Of a DNA stretch of 64,000 bases, positions 38,424-51,687 are shown one piece after another. Origin of the DNA: Adineta steineri. Lineage: Eukaryota; Rotifera; Eurotatoria; Adinetida; Adinetidae. The DNA lies in the NCBI GenBank assembly GCA_905250115.1, contig CAJNOI010000042.1:549875-613874 (forward strand), in the 5' to 3' direction. Both the position numbers and the translations under genes were made by a program. The notes under the pieces are model-generated. The model worked only from the letters and a program-made list of their open reading frames with translations. It was not told the origin of the DNA and made no database searches. The stretch's first letter is position 1. Every line of letters begins with the position of its first letter.

Positions 38424-39494
38424 TTTTCTTTTCTTTCTCAAGAAATATTTATGATAAAATGTTTTATTTAAAAAAACAAAGATCTAAAGATAAATACAAA
38501 GTAAATATGATAAGAGAATGTTCTTCTTTTTAAGTCAAGGACAATTATTAGAGTTTTATTTCATATCGAAAAATGAATCTTTCGATCTGTTGGTTTCATT
38601 TAAAAGAAGTTTCATTTTTATAATACTTTGTACTTTGATATCTTATCTTGTATGAGAAATACTAGGTAAGAATGCAAGTATGTCTGGATTTTAAAGAAAT
38701 AGATTCAATCATCAATTATATGACTAAATCTTATTGGTTTTATTGATTAAACAAATGAGATAAATTTCGTAAACCTCTAATTAATCCAATGACATCTATA
38801 ATGATTTTATAATTAATAATTGAATATATAAAATTTTATTTTTAAGTAAATTCTAATGAATTATTATCTTTTGATAATAAAATAATTGATAAAATTCTGA
38901 TAATTAAAATACACGTATATATATAAATAAGCCTGCTTGTTTATTTAGTTGTTTACTGAAAGATATTATTTTAACCCATACTACATGATTGCCTTCTACG
39001 GACATTCTGTTTACGACATGGATATAAATCATTTATCATTGTTATTTTGCGAGATAGAACAAATCTTTTTCTTCGACAATTTTCTCCATTGTTTTTTATC
39101 GAGATTTTTCTTAATTACTAATTTATATTGTAAAGTAACACGTGAATCGACCGAAAAGTGCGTTTTATATCCCTATGTATAAAACCATATGATAGATATT
39201 TGTGAAACATCGAATATACGCGTGACCTCGCTAGTCGCAATAAAATAGTAATAAAAACATGCATTCTCCGCGTGGTCTTTCTTCTAATGGTTAAAAAGAT
39301 ATCGCATCCGAGGCACATGCATAGACATTTCTATGGATGGTTAAAGATATATATATAATGATAAGACCTCGTAGCACTATCGTTTGTTTTTTTGTATGTA
39401 GTTGTAAAAAAAAACGAAGCTACTTACTAATGAATCATTTTCTTTATGTATAAACAAAACTTATTTATTTTTTATTTGTATTTAGTTCGAGATA
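38424..39494. other. Intergenic region between divergent genes
   Basis: Contains the upstream regions of the isomerase (minus) and glycogenin (plus). Frames at 38949-39182 and 39118-39318 overlap antisense and lack family resemblance. No repeat was recognised. Confidence 0.5.
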
Positions 39495-42252
39495 ATGTCT
39501 TCTGAAGCATTTGTAACATTAGCCACAAATGATGGCTATGCACTTGGAGCTCTTGTTGTTGCTCAATCTCTACGAAAAGTTGGAACACAACGACAATTAG
39601 TCGTTATGATATCAAGAAATATATCTAATATAATCAGGTTTATTATTCTTATTATTTTGAAAATTATTTATTTATTTATTTATTTCTTAATTTATTTTAG
39701 ACAAACATTAGAAACAAGTTTTGATGAAATTGTTGTTGTTGAAGAATTAAATTCACATGATGAAGAACATTTACGTTTATTATCTCGACCTGAACTTGGT
39801 GTTACATTTACAAAAATAAATTGTTGGCTATTAGAAAAATATTCCAAATGTGTTTTTCTTGATGCTGATGTTGTTGTTTTACAAAATATAGATGATTTAT
39901 TTGAACGCGAAGAAATATCAGCAGCACCTGATGCTGGTTGGCCTGATTGTTTTAATTCCGGTGTTTTTGTTTATAAACCATCTAAAGAAACTTTTACAAA
40001 ATTACTTCAATTTGCCAATCAACAAGATGCTTCATTTGATGGTCGAATTTTTATTTTATTATTAAATATATATATCATAAATGTTTTGTTGTTTTTATTT
40101 TTAGGCGGTGATCAAGGTCTTTTGAATGCATTCTTTTCAAATTGGCGTTCAGCGGATATATCTCGACATTTACCATTTACTTATAATGTAACATCAAATA
40201 CATTTTATTCTTATGTTCCAGCTGTAACACAGTAAATATCATTTACTTATTTATTTATTTATTTGAAAAGAAAAATATTTTTAAATAGATTTCGTAATGA
40301 TATTCGTGTTGTTCATTTTGCCGGTGCATTAAAACCATGGCAACTAACATATAATCCACAAAATGAACAATTATCAGGAAATCTCGGTGGTCAACAAACT
40401 ATTCAAAGAGAATTTCTTCTTGCATGGTGGAAAATTATGTATGAACGTGTTTGGCCACAATTATCCAAACATAATCAGGTCAGTAGTTTATTTTTTTTGA
40501 TTGATTTGTTTGCATCCTGCATGTTGTGTTATCCTTATCTATTCAGCAATCAAATCCAAACCAAGCAAACATCGGAGAGGTAAAGCATGTTTTTTTTATC
40601 TAGATCTATTTCTTTTCTTTTCCTAATTAAAGTAAATTTCAAACTAAAATTGAACAAAAGTCTGTTTAGTCTAATATTTCAGTGATGACTAAATCTCCTT
40701 CAATAAAATTAAATTTCAATAAAGAAAAAAGTTTTATTTATAAAAATCGAAGTTTATCATATCCATCAATAATTGATGATTTATTCAATGATATATCAAT
40801 ACGAGAAAATCTTAAAAGAAAATATTCTGCAGATAAAATTCTTCCAAAATCAGGAATATTTCATCTAAAACAAGGTCAAATAAAACCTTTTTATAAAATT
40901 CAACCAAAATCAATTCCTAATGATTCATTTTCTTCTCTAAATCAACAACAACATAAATTACCATCGGAAAAAATTCTTTCATTATTTTCAAAAAAAACAA
41001 ATTCGATGGTTTGAAATCAAACTAATAGCATATTTTGTTTTTATTTTGCATAATTTCTTGTTATTCTGCATGAAAAGATAATTCATTTGATTAGAATGAA
41101 TATAATCAAAAGTTCGTTGGATCGAATCTACTCGATGTGCGTATTTTATATTTGAATACATATTCAATATAAAAATACGAACACAGTTTAAATAGGGGCT
41201 CCCTATTCTATGGAGTAAATTCCTCACTGTGACATCGTAAAGCATGAGCAAGTGTTCCCGAATTTATTCGGTGCGAACCACGAACTGTATATTCTGTAGC
41301 TCGGTGCAGATTTATCTGCATTTGTAGACAAACCATACGGATCACAGATTTCTATTTTTCATTCTATTTTCTAGAATCAATTACATGGTGGATTTACTGG
41401 TTCATTATTAAATTATGGTTCATTAACAAATGAACAAGGTGTTCAAGCTGGTTCTGCTGCTCATCGTCGAGCATGGGAATCTGGACATGTTGATTATCAT
41501 GGAAGAGATTCATTTACTAATATTCAAGAACAATTACAAAAAAATCTCGGTCAACAACAACAACCATATCATCCATCTCAACAAAGACAAGTAACACCAC
41601 CTAAGTTAGTACTTTGTCATTATGTATTTTTATTTTATATTATTATTTTTTCTATACATTTTAGATCAACACCTGCCTCTGCTAATACAACTCAACAGCA
41701 ACAACAACCTACAGGTAAAGTATTTTAGATATAAAAATTAATTAAACTGTATGCAAAAGAATAATATTGAAGTAGTTTGTTTTTTTGAAGATGAAGATAT
41801 TTATTATCATAGTATTTAATACATTATCTCCTTCCTGTAAGCAATAACGAAGTTATATGAAATAATTCTATTTTATAAAATTCTTTGGAATTGGTCTTGA
41901 CATGAGCATTAGTGAGATTTGTTGAGAAGTAATTTGAGAATATTGGTCTTGACAACTTTATCAACGAGTATTATAATTAAATTAAGTTTTTCTTGAAAAC
42001 TTCATTATTAAAATTATCAATAAAGACAAGACCTATGCTCACACATATATACATTGTTCTTTATTAATATTGATGAATAGTTTGATTTAATTTTTATTCT
42101 ACTTTTACAGGTGAAACAACATCATCGAATACTGGTGCTTCAGGTAGATATATTAATAGAATTCAAATAGTATAATAATGAATATTTATTTTCTTATAGG
42201 AGTATTGAAAACAACAACAACAACAACGGTTGAAACTCAAGAGAAGAAATAG
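39495..42252 (+). CDS. GYG1-like: Glycogenin (glycogen primer glucosyltransferase)
   Basis: Self-glucosylating GT8 enzyme that primes glycogen. Exons 39495-39637, 39701-40041, 40105-40231, 40289-40478, 40547-40579, 41375-41604, 41665-41714, 42111-42143 and 42200-42252 agree in phase and give 399 residues. The GT8 domain (1-260) has [17 protein letters not shown], the metal-binding DAD at 102-104, [30 protein letters not shown], the acceptor region FYSYVPA (Tyr196 the likely glucosylation site) and [11 protein letters not shown]. The tail holds [19 protein letters not shown], the glycogen-synthase-binding motif, then a low-complexity Gln/Thr end. Exon 5 may be optional, since skipping it keeps the frame. 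The catalytic domain is complete. Confidence 0.95.
40685..41014 (+). CDS. Open frame in a glycogenin intron: possible alternative first exon
   Basis: An ATG-started frame of 109 codons ([11 protein letters not shown]..., ending SKKTNSMV) with gene-like composition in intron 5 of glycogenin. A GT donor after codon 108 (41008) would splice in phase to the glycogenin exon at 41375. That would give a protein with a new N-terminus plus the synthase-binding tail but no transferase domain. It could also be a separate nested gene or a chance frame. The upstream TTTCAG acceptor is out of phase with the preceding glycogenin exons. Confidence 0.4.
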   Translation: MTKSPSIKLNFNKEKSFIYKNRSLSYPSIIDDLFNDISIRENLKRKYSADKILPKSGIFHLKQGQIKPFYKIQPKSIPNDSFSSLNQQQHKLPSEKILSLFSKKTNSMV

Positions 42253-43286
42253 ATAAAATGAGCAAGTTAATGAAAAATAAGCAAGAACAGTATTTTGTCG
42301 AGTTTTGTTTCATCCATTTATTTTTTATCCCCGTGTGCTGTGTGAGAAGCTTTTATTTTTCTTTGGTTTGATTTTGTTCATCCGAAGTTCTTTCGTTTGT
42401 TTTCATTTCTATGCATCTCTTTCATTAGTTGCTTCATTTATGATTAGTCCTAGACATTTAGTCAACACCATTAAGATGTACCGTTGATTACTTATATTAA
42501 TAAAATATATAAGAAAAAAAAAACACATTAACAAATATCTTGAATTTTTTTCAAGGACATAACTTTACAATATTTATTCATCAGTATGATTCATATGTTT
42601 TTGTAAGAAAAAATATAATCGATTTTTAATGATCGAATAATTACTATGAAAAATTGAAATAGAATAAGTTGAATAAGAACGAACATAAAAATTCATTTCT
42701 AATTGATGTACTTATAAAAGAACTCATTTGTTATTTATAATAATTGATTTACAGGTGAATAGAATATCGACAGGATCTGATCTTACTTTTAAGAATTTTG
42801 ATGATAATAAAGAAATTTCTACAACAATCGTTGTCGTCTAATCTGTCATTGGTCTTACTTATATAAAAACATTATATTTATTTTTTGTATTCTAATAATA
42901 GAGACAATATTTTTATATTAAGTTTTAAAAGGAATTAATTTGATGTATAACTATGATTTCTATAAGAGGAAAGTGAAACTAGTTTTTTTTGAAACCACGA
43001 AAGTATGAATGAGTGCGCGATTCATTGTGCAACTTCACTCATTCACATCTCTTGTATATTTTGTTTTGTCGGTATACTTTTGAAACCAAAACAAAATATT
43101 TATTTTACTCCAATACTATGTAGCTAAGTAAATAAATAATACAAAACCAGGTAACGAACGTCAAAATGAAATATTTACATGTATTCAACAGCGACATCAT
43201 ACTTGTCGCAATCTACGAAGAAAGAGTGGTGTACAGGTAAAGAACGAATGAAGGAAAAATAACAATAACAATAACAAACAAATCAC
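42253..43286. other. Intergenic DNA with one exon-like segment
   Basis: A segment at 42755-42841 follows an acceptor-like TTTACAG and reads VNRISTGSDLTFKNFDDNKE..., ending at TAA. Its phase would fit splicing from glycogenin exon 4 or 5, so it might be an alternative last exon. The rest is AT-rich spacer. Confidence 0.35.
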
Positions 43287-43996
43287 ATGGCAGTTAAATA
43301 TGATGCAGCAACACTTGATCGTTATTTAGATGATGATTTAGCATTGATAAATAATACGAATATATGGAAAGAACATAAACGTGGTGCACAACATAAAGAT
43401 GATATATGTTATGTTTATAAGCAATCAGGTGATCCTATTTGGTGGATTAAATTAGTTGGATATGTAGAAAATAGTTCATTAGCAAATATCGATGATCTAC
43501 TTAATACGAGTCTTAAAGAACGTCATCCAGAATGGCATGAACTCTATATTGATGGTCGAATTATATGTAAAAATGATGATGGTCGTAGTGAATTTTGTTA
43601 TTTTCAGTAAGATTTTATAAAATAAAAGAAGAAATTTTGATTTCTATATATATATATAGATATGCATCACCATCTGCTCTAATTTCTCCTCGTGATACAT
43701 GTTATCTGAAAGTACGACGTAATCTTGCTAATGGATTTCTTCTTAGTTATCGATCCATTGATCATCCTGAAGCAATCGATCTAAGTGGAAAATTTGTACG
43801 AACAATTTTTAAAGGTGCACATCTTATCGAAGCAACTGATAACGGAAATGGCTTTCGTTATACATATATACAATATGCAGATCCTGGAGGACGCGTTCCG
43901 AAAATACTTGCCAATCGACCTCAATGTGATATTATTCTCAATGAAATTGAGGGGATAAGAAAAGCTATGAAAAATCCAATACATTCAAATAAATAA
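43287..43996 (+). CDS. START-domain lipid-transfer protein
   Basis: Exons 43287-43606 and 43660-43996 (53 bp intron, phases agree) give 218 residues, almost exactly one START domain. Recognisable parts are WKEHKRG and DICYVYKQSG near the start, IWWIKLVGYVENSS, a WHELYIDGRII strand, the core CYLKVRRNLANGFLLSYRSIDHP, then the C-terminal YIQYADPGGRVPKILANR helix lead-in typical of STARD proteins. It should bind a lipid in the cytosol; the ligand cannot be told. There is no membrane anchor or additional domain, as in the minimal STARD4-6 or STARD10/PCTP types. Confidence 0.85.
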
Positions 43997-44794
43997 AATT
44001 TATTTTCCAATTTTAAAAAAATATAGTCAATTTTTTCTTAACTAAATATCTAAGTCGAATATCACTCATGCTTACATATAAAGATATGAAGTATATTATT
44101 CATCATTATAATTATTGACTGAAAGTTTATATCTTGTAAATATCAGATTTTTTTACTTTTCTCATGAAAAAGAAGTACTATTAACATATGTTGATCTATA
44201 TATTTCTAGTTGATTTTTGTGAATTGTTTGACACATTATTTTGCACTGAAGAACCTTTTTTTTCTACGTATATTATTCTAATTGTAACATATAGATGTTG
44301 ACTTTTACATTAGTAAATGATCATCTCGTAGTATCCTGGGTGTATAATAAGAATTCAAACTAGTTCTAAGGAACATATGAAACGACAGACTAGTGATAGC
44401 TTTAGATATGCCAAAAAAAATCTCATTTAAAATAGATCATATAATATAAAAGGTGATTCTTCTTTTGAGAAATAATGAAATAAAATCAATTTAAATAAAT
44501 TAATATTGTACAACTTAGTCAAACTGTTCCATTCAGATTATATATGGATAGAAGATAATTATATCATAATTTAATTTTTCCGTAGTATCGCAATCAATAA
44601 ATATATTTATTGTAGATTTTACGTAAGTACTTCATTATAAATAATAAAATAAAAGACTATAAGCATAAATAGACGATTAAATAATAATAATGAAATATTT
44701 CATTCAAGGTCAATATTTGCATTAGAAGTAGCAATATTTTCTGGATGAACTTGATTTTCTATGGGAAAACACCAGTTTTTTAATTGTTACCAAT
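43997..44794. other. AT-rich spacer between convergent genes
   Basis: No gene or repeat was recognised. Confidence 0.45.
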
Positions 44795-45599
44795 ATTTAT
44801 TTATTAAAATATATTTTACTTGACGACGATATCGTGGTATTGATACCAGAAATATATAAAAAGTAACCTAAATCAATTGAAATTCATCTTATATCGAAAT
44901 AAGAAGAAAAAAATGAAATCTTACCGTATAATTCAAATTAAAAAACGAAAGGAAAATACTTTCAATTAATCTTCCATTTGCAATTCGTAAAACATCTGTT
45001 GAATTTATCTTAATATTAACCGCATAGATACGATAAATAGTATAAGGTAATGTAAAAATGACAAACAATACAGCACGAAGCAAAATCATTTTTGTTATTT
45101 GTCTATCAAATCGACGACGTTCACAATTGGAATTTGCCGACGAATAATACGACGAACATTTCTATAAGCTAATAAACTAAGTGATGAAGCAATTAGAATT
45201 GGAAATAAACCAGCTAAAACTGGATAAAAGAAATATGATGCATATTCAATAAAGTTTTCATTTAATATAATACATCCGAATGATGGTTGAATACCAACAA
45301 AGTATAATATATCGTAATTTACATCAAATAAATGAATATGATACTGTGCTATCACCATAGATTGATGTTACAATAGATGTTGTAAGAGTTAAAATTTCAT
45401 AGATGAAATTAGAAATGGATTCAACTATTAAATATAAAGTAAATCGATTACTGCGAAATAATGGTAAATTAGTAAATACTAAAATATTTAAAGCATTACC
45501 AATAAGTCCAATGATAATTGTTATATAATTCGTATAGAATGAATATTTTAAAGTAAATTGTAAAATAAATGATAAAGAGTCCATAGATATACTTATCAA
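44795..45599 (-). pseudogene. Rhodopsin-like GPCR missing TM3-TM4 and frameshifted
   Basis: The minus strand encodes a normal N-terminus, TM1 (IIIGLIGNALNILVF), loop (LPLFRSNRFTLYLIV) and TM2 up to TSIYGDS. It then jumps, with a frame change near 45350, to the TM4-TM5 loop and TM5 (YFFYPVLAGLFPILIASSLS). TM3 and TM4 are absent. A second frame break near 45118 sits between RRQIPIV and the downstream RRRFDRQITKM. TM6 and TM7 follow, with a spliced last exon (YIFLVSIPRYRRQVKYIL) at about 44795-44872. Two breaks plus loss of two helices argue for a pseudogene. Confidence 0.75.
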
Positions 45600-46630
45600 T
45601 TATGTTTTATATAATAATGACATTAATTTTAAAATGTTCTTTTCATTTTCTTTTTATGCCATTAATTATTCAAGATTAAAATGTCATAGTAAAAAGATTG
45701 ATATTATACTTTCATTTTGTAAATATTTGAAAGAAGCTTTTCTTATGTTTTTTTTAACTCCTACATCAAAACATTTATTTTATTATTAATTCTTTTATTC
45801 GTGATAATCGTTATCTGTCGTATTTACTGATCATTCATGTTTACGTTGTTCATAGATGAAGATATCAATCATATCTTAAAAATAATATATCAGCAACATA
45901 TTACATATCTGTACTCTGAAATCTCTGGAAATATACCATTTATTTTTATTGATTCTCTGACAATACTCATTAAGTATCCGATGAAAGTCACTTACTAATT
46001 TTTCAGTAAGAGTTCTTTCAAACAAACAAGTTTCTCACTCAAAAAAAAAATAATAATGTAAATTTACAAAATTCAGATTTAAAATATATGAAAGTTCACT
46101 GAATAAAGTATTTCATTGAATGTACGCTAAGACTTTTGTGGATATAGATTTTTCGGTTTTTCATCATTAAGAACACTATCTTAACCAATTCAATTCGTTT
46201 GTTTGACAACTTTTCTTTATTCGACTTCTACTCCACTTGATGATAAGCACATAGATAAAGATATTTTATTTTTTATACAATTCATTATTCAACTGAAGTC
46301 GTTAAACTCGATGACTTCACAAAATTACTGTAATTCGTCGAATTTCTTGATACCTCATTCTGTTTATAATCAGTTCGAAGATGCTCGTATTTAATTAACT
46401 CGTTTTAAAGATTGTATCATCCTACAGTGCACCGTTATTCGATAAATAATTTTCATTCTCAACATTCATCCTTTCAAAGATAAGAATTACTCATATGTAT
46501 GAGATTTAATCTTCGACTTTTGACTTAGAGACACAAATTCTTTTTATTCCATATATGAACTTTTCTACGATCGAAGAAATAAAATCTATCTAATTTAAAT
46601 TATTAGATGTGTAATCAAATTTTATTATAA
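45600..46630. other. AT-rich spacer
   Basis: A plus frame at 46203-46394 has no recognisable similarity. No other signal was seen. Confidence 0.45.
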
Positions 46631-47552
46631 TTACAAATCTTTTTTATTATGATCTGAAGTATTTAATATTTTTCGTACGACTAATATTATCTTTTCAATT
46701 GTTTCAGATAAAAAATTTGTCTTTGTTTTTGTCTCTGTTGATATTTGTCTAGTATTATTTGAATTTTCTACTGTGGTATTATGAGCAACAAATGATATAT
46801 AAATATTCCATATAGCTCCAGCTAAACTTCCAACAAATGGTCGATAATCTAATGGTATGTAACGAAAATTAATAAATGAAATAAATGGCCAATAACATGT
46901 TCCAGTTACAAAAGTTTTTAACATATCATTTTTTATTTTTGCTTTTGCTTCTTGAAGAGATCGACCATTGAGAAGAGTAACAGATATAAACACGAGACAT
47001 ATACCAACAGGTGCGAATAATGTATTGGTTAACATCTTTTTTACTATTTGAATGTTTTGTCTTCCTATAAAACATAAAATAAAATAAAATAATTAAAGGT
47101 ACACAAAATGACGTTTTCTTTTCAAACTATGATAGAATTCAATTTTGTTATTTATAAATATTCTTATTCTGTTACTAACCTGGGAATAGTCTTTCAATCA
47201 TTCTTGAAAGTGTAAAGTTCCAAGGTGCTATTACGAATGTAGCTGAAGTACACATAACCAACGAACGTTTCATATCCCACCATGGTAATACGGAAGAAAA
47301 TGATTTTGAAGTAGAGTCATTGTCTTTAATTTTCTTATTTCTTTCTAAATATTGACATATAAAATCACCTAGAGTCACACTCGTACCGATTCCAACTGTA
47401 GTTAATAAATAGGGTTTGATCAAACTACGCCATCCTATTCAAAAAAAACGATAGTGTAAATATGTTATGAAATGACGAGGTTATCGCTTAATAAACATAC
47501 CACGTTGAGTATGCATTACAGCTTTACCAGTATTGACAGCAGCGAGAGCCAT
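46631..47552 (-). CDS. Mpv17/PMP22-family membrane protein
   Basis: Small integral protein of the mitochondrial inner or peroxisomal membrane; Mpv17 relatives form channels and affect mtDNA upkeep. Exons 47501-47552, 47180-47434 and 46631-47064 agree in phase and give 246 residues. Family features: WRSLIKPYLLTTVGIGTSV, GDFICQYLE (the GD..Q motif), RSLVMCTSATFVIAPWNFTL with the conserved Pro-Trp, FAPVGICLVF, and the C-terminal signature CYWPFISFINFRYIPLDYRP followed by IWNIYISFVA. The ~50-residue hydrophilic extension after the last helix is longer than usual. Whether it is mitochondrial or peroxisomal cannot be decided from sequence. Confidence 0.9.
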
Positions 47553-49696
47553 ATTAATAAATAATTTTTATTTGCAGCAGATGAGTAAAGAAAGTAAAAA
47601 AATAAATAATGTAATGTATTGAGAGATTAATAAGCAAACATAAATATTAAGTCCTAAATACAGTGACACATTTTTTGGGTGTATTTTTCTGTTCTCTTCT
47701 GCTATTATACACCTTTGTACTTTGACGTCATCTACTATTTTATTTTCATGTTTTTTTCTTTTTCTAATGATGACGTATTTATATACAGAGCATGAAAAGA
47801 CACTGCGTCATCATTTTATCACATCACGTTGTGAGTAACTAAGAAGAAAACTTCATAGAAGAAAATATGACTGTCAATATAAGTTTGATGAATAATGATA
47901 TTACACACATTTTCTTTTCACATTCAAATACATTCATCGATTACAATTATACCTATATTTACATACTAATTCTACATTTCATTAGTTATATATAGACAAA
48001 CTTGTTAAACTGCGATGTTAAATATTCACACAATGATAGAATTGGCATGTGTTAATATATACAAAGGCAATAAAAGATAATAAATTAATTTATACTTTTT
48101 TCAATACTGTAGTAAACAAAAGTTTATCATCTTTTTTCCGATGTATTTCTTATTCATAATTAAAACATCAGTTGATACAGGAAAATCTATACTTCTCACG
48201 ACATATCATAATCAACAGAAAAATATAAGCTATATTTTTGAATTAAGTTTAATTTGGTAATGTATCTTATATCTTCGACTATATATATATTGTCATATGA
48301 AATAAGTATTTTTACTTATATCCAAACTAGATACAAAGACACTACTGAATATTTACTTAATAATGATATTTCTACATGCTTTCATTAAAAAATATTATAA
48401 AGATTCAAAAGTGATTACAGTATTATTCAATGTATGTTGAAATAATCAATGCAAAAAATTTATATATAAAGAATGTGAATATTACACTCACATTGAATAT
48501 TCATTCTCTTAAGATAAAATATAATATCGATAATATAAAATCTATTTTTATTGATAAAGCCAATTAAAATTGTTTGTTTATAATGATGTACGATCGTTTT
48601 TGATTATACGTGTTCTTTTTTTAAATGTTTTTCTATAACTTATTATATTTAAAATTGATTAATTTGGTTTATCTTACGTTACTAATATAATTGATCTTAT
48701 ACTGTGTGACAAAAGTGATTTGATAAGATCAAGAAGATTATGATCAAAACAGACACATACAATATTATATACATAATTGATAACACTAAGAAATATAATT
48801 TGATAAATTCATTTCAGTTTGCAAGAATAATTTATACAAACACTTCTTAATAATATTAAAAACTGATCAATTGTACCATTAAAGTAAATAAATACAAAAA
48901 TTATATCATTTCTGGACAATATAAATAAACAAGCTAAAGTATCTATACCAATTACGAAACCATATTATAAAAAATCAAATGAAGATCGATCTAGTTCTGA
49001 TCATTCGAATTATGATGGACTTTGTAAAAGATGTTTACAACAATAAGTTGATTTCAAAGGATGATTTGAAGTTCATATAGTATGCCAGAAGGAAAGATGA
49101 AGAAAAACATGAGTAATCTTAAATGAAGTCCCAAAAATATATTTGTATCGAGTAGAATAACAAAAAATTGTTACATATCGAACAATGAATTTCATACTTG
49201 CATCACAAGATATCGACAATTTCGATGTACAAATTGTTGTGTCACAAAGAAATAGAGAAATCAGTCTTTCCGTGAAAAATTGTTTTGGAATGATCTGCAA
49301 CATTCAAGGTCATATCTGAATTGTTCGTACTTTTTATGTCACGTTGAAATGCGACATACTTTTTTCATGAAGGGGCAGACAGATACTCAAATGTTCTTTC
49401 TAGGTATTTTTTTTTTCTATTTTTCATTACCGAGGGCGAAAATTATGTTGAAATAATTTTTTAATTGAAACATACAAGTATTCTATGTGTGCGCATTTGT
49501 ACGGAAGCGGTATTTCGTTCGAATAAAAAGAAAAATAATTAAAATTGAAAAGAATAAGATAGAGTATAGCATTGTTTTTAGGTCTTCATCAAGAGGACAA
49601 CGATGTAATAAATACTGCATGCCGTACAGGTATTGATCATTATTTGAAAACATTGTAAAGAACATATTATTTACAAAAATACATTACAATTTCTTC
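47553..49696. other. Intergenic DNA, mostly featureless
   Basis: AT-rich. One degenerate coding-like stretch at 48915-49420 is listed separately. It contains the shared upstream region of the divergent genes on either side. Confidence 0.45.
48915..49420 (+). pseudogene. Degenerate Cys-rich fragment
   Basis: Pieces in changing frames read NYDGLCKRCLQQ and, later, RYRQFRCTNCC and SYLNCSYFLCHVE, with stops between. The CxxC pairs recall a zinc ribbon or short zinc finger. The family is not identified, and chance cannot be excluded. Confidence 0.3.
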
Positions 49697-51687
49697 GTGA
49701 TGATTGTCTACATGTTTCTTGCAGTTGTACTTTTTATAAAATGCACTGATGGATCTTATTTTCGTGGTGGAACGATCAGTTGGCTACCACAAACCAATAA
49801 TCCACCTGTAATTAACAGTACACAGGCAATTATTATCAATCAACGTTATGCATGGTTAGAAAGTACTGTGTCAAGTGTATGTTCACCGACCACTATATTA
49901 TCATATGGTTTAATTGGTGATAACACTACAAATAAATTGAATTGTTTATCATCTTCAACAACGTGTACTTCTGCTAATTTTCCAACAAATCTGACAACAC
50001 TTGTTCCATGTACTGACTACAACAGTCTGTTAAATATGTCAACTGGTGAAAGTTCCTTAATATTCAATTTAACCGTTAAAACTGATGGTTTAGTAATCGG
50101 CTATGGTAGTCATTCAACAGATTTAAGTTGGATGCCTCTAAATATGATTAATGATAGTGCTTTAGTTAATATTAGCATGTATCTCAATTTAAGTGCACGT
50201 TCCGATAATGGTTTGATTAATTCTTCACCAACTACATCAAATCCATTTGTTATCTTTGTACAAGTCAATGTCAATACGTCTATCAATATTCCAATGGCTG
50301 ATATTGATGGTGATATTATTCAATGTCGTTTTGCTGAATCATCAAAAAATTATAATGGAATTCTTGTTGATGAATGTGGTGAAGTTTGTTATTCAGAAGC
50401 ATTACCAAATGCTACGGTACTTTTTTCAGATGATAGTATATGTACGCTCAACGTTACACTTCCATCATCTGGCTATTATGCTGTTGCACTTCAATTAGAA
50501 GATTTTCTTGAAAATGCAACTGAACCACTTAGTTCTGTTCCACTTCAATTTGTTCTCTATGCCTACGAAGAATCAAATATAACAACAAATTCATCAACAA
50601 ATTGCACTATTGCTCCTAATATTACCAGTATTGATCCCGATAATCCATCTCCAGGAAGTACAGTTTATGCGGCTGTCAATGTTCCATACACAGCAACTAT
50701 CAATGCTCAAAGCGGTTGTGGAATTCAACCAAATACGAGCATCATCAATTTTCTTACTATTAGTCCACCCGGAATGATTAAAACAGATGTTCCATTTCTT
50801 GAAAGTGATGGAAGTACTTATGGAATTAATCTTTTGTGGGTACCAACTAGTGATCAACTTGGAATGAACTATACATTTTGTGCCATAGCTATCGATATTA
50901 ATCTGTATACATCAGAACAATATTGTTTTGATTTCATGGTTGGTCCAAAGACAACTACGTCTGGTCCATATATAACACAACCAATGACGACTATTACAAC
51001 AACATCTACGACTACGACCACGACAGGTTCATATTTTTGATAATAAGACATATCTCAACACATAATTTCTTATGATTTTGTATCTTTAATAGGTCAACCA
51101 GTCAATTATCTGCCATTGGCAGTTGGATTAGGTATTGGTATTGGATTGCCTCTCCTTTGTTTACTTGGTTTCATAGCTCGGAGTTATATACAGCGATATC
51201 TTTTCGGTTTTTTACGGTAAATTTTTTCGGTTCGAAAAGCTTTGTAAATAAGTTTTTTGTGCTGTATAGGTCAATATCCGATTCTCGTGTTGGTAATTAT
51301 AGAAATGCAGATGATCTAAGTCTACAAAAAATGAGTCCACCACCGACTAGAAGCTTAGATAAGAAAGATCTGAAGAAGACGCCTGATTATCGAGAACAAT
51401 ATATTAACGAGAAAAATTCATCATCATCACCACCATCACCACCATCACCATACAACCAAAAACAATCAAATCTTATTAGAAGAAAGTCTGCCTCTCCAAG
51501 TACGACATCAGCATTTGAACTTGGCTCGTTATCATCAACAACTATCTCCATGTTTTCTTCAACAACCAATGCACTCCTAACTGATCGTGTCGAACATATT
51601 ACCGCTTCATCTTCAACTACTAATCCATTACTATTAGGTGGTTCGATTCTTGTACGAGCTTATAATAAACAAAATGACTCAGTTTAA
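49697..51687 (+). CDS. Large type I membrane glycoprotein, uncharacterised bdelloid family
   Basis: Exons 49697-51026, 51093-51216 and 51270-51687 agree in phase and give 623 residues. A signal peptide (MFLAVVLFIKCTDG) precedes RGGTISWLPQTN and QRYAWLESTVSSVC, a start shared by a family of bdelloid surface proteins. The ~410-residue ectodomain is beta-rich with many N-glycosylation sites, several Cys and a cadherin/hyalin-like cadence (MADIDGDIIQCRF). A Thr-rich stalk leads into one TM helix (LPLAVGLGIGIGLPLLCLLGF) and a ~150-residue Ser/Pro-rich cytoplasmic tail with SSSPPSPPSP repeats, suggesting SH3 or kinase contacts. Adhesion or surface-coat roles are possible; none is shown. Confidence 0.8.
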
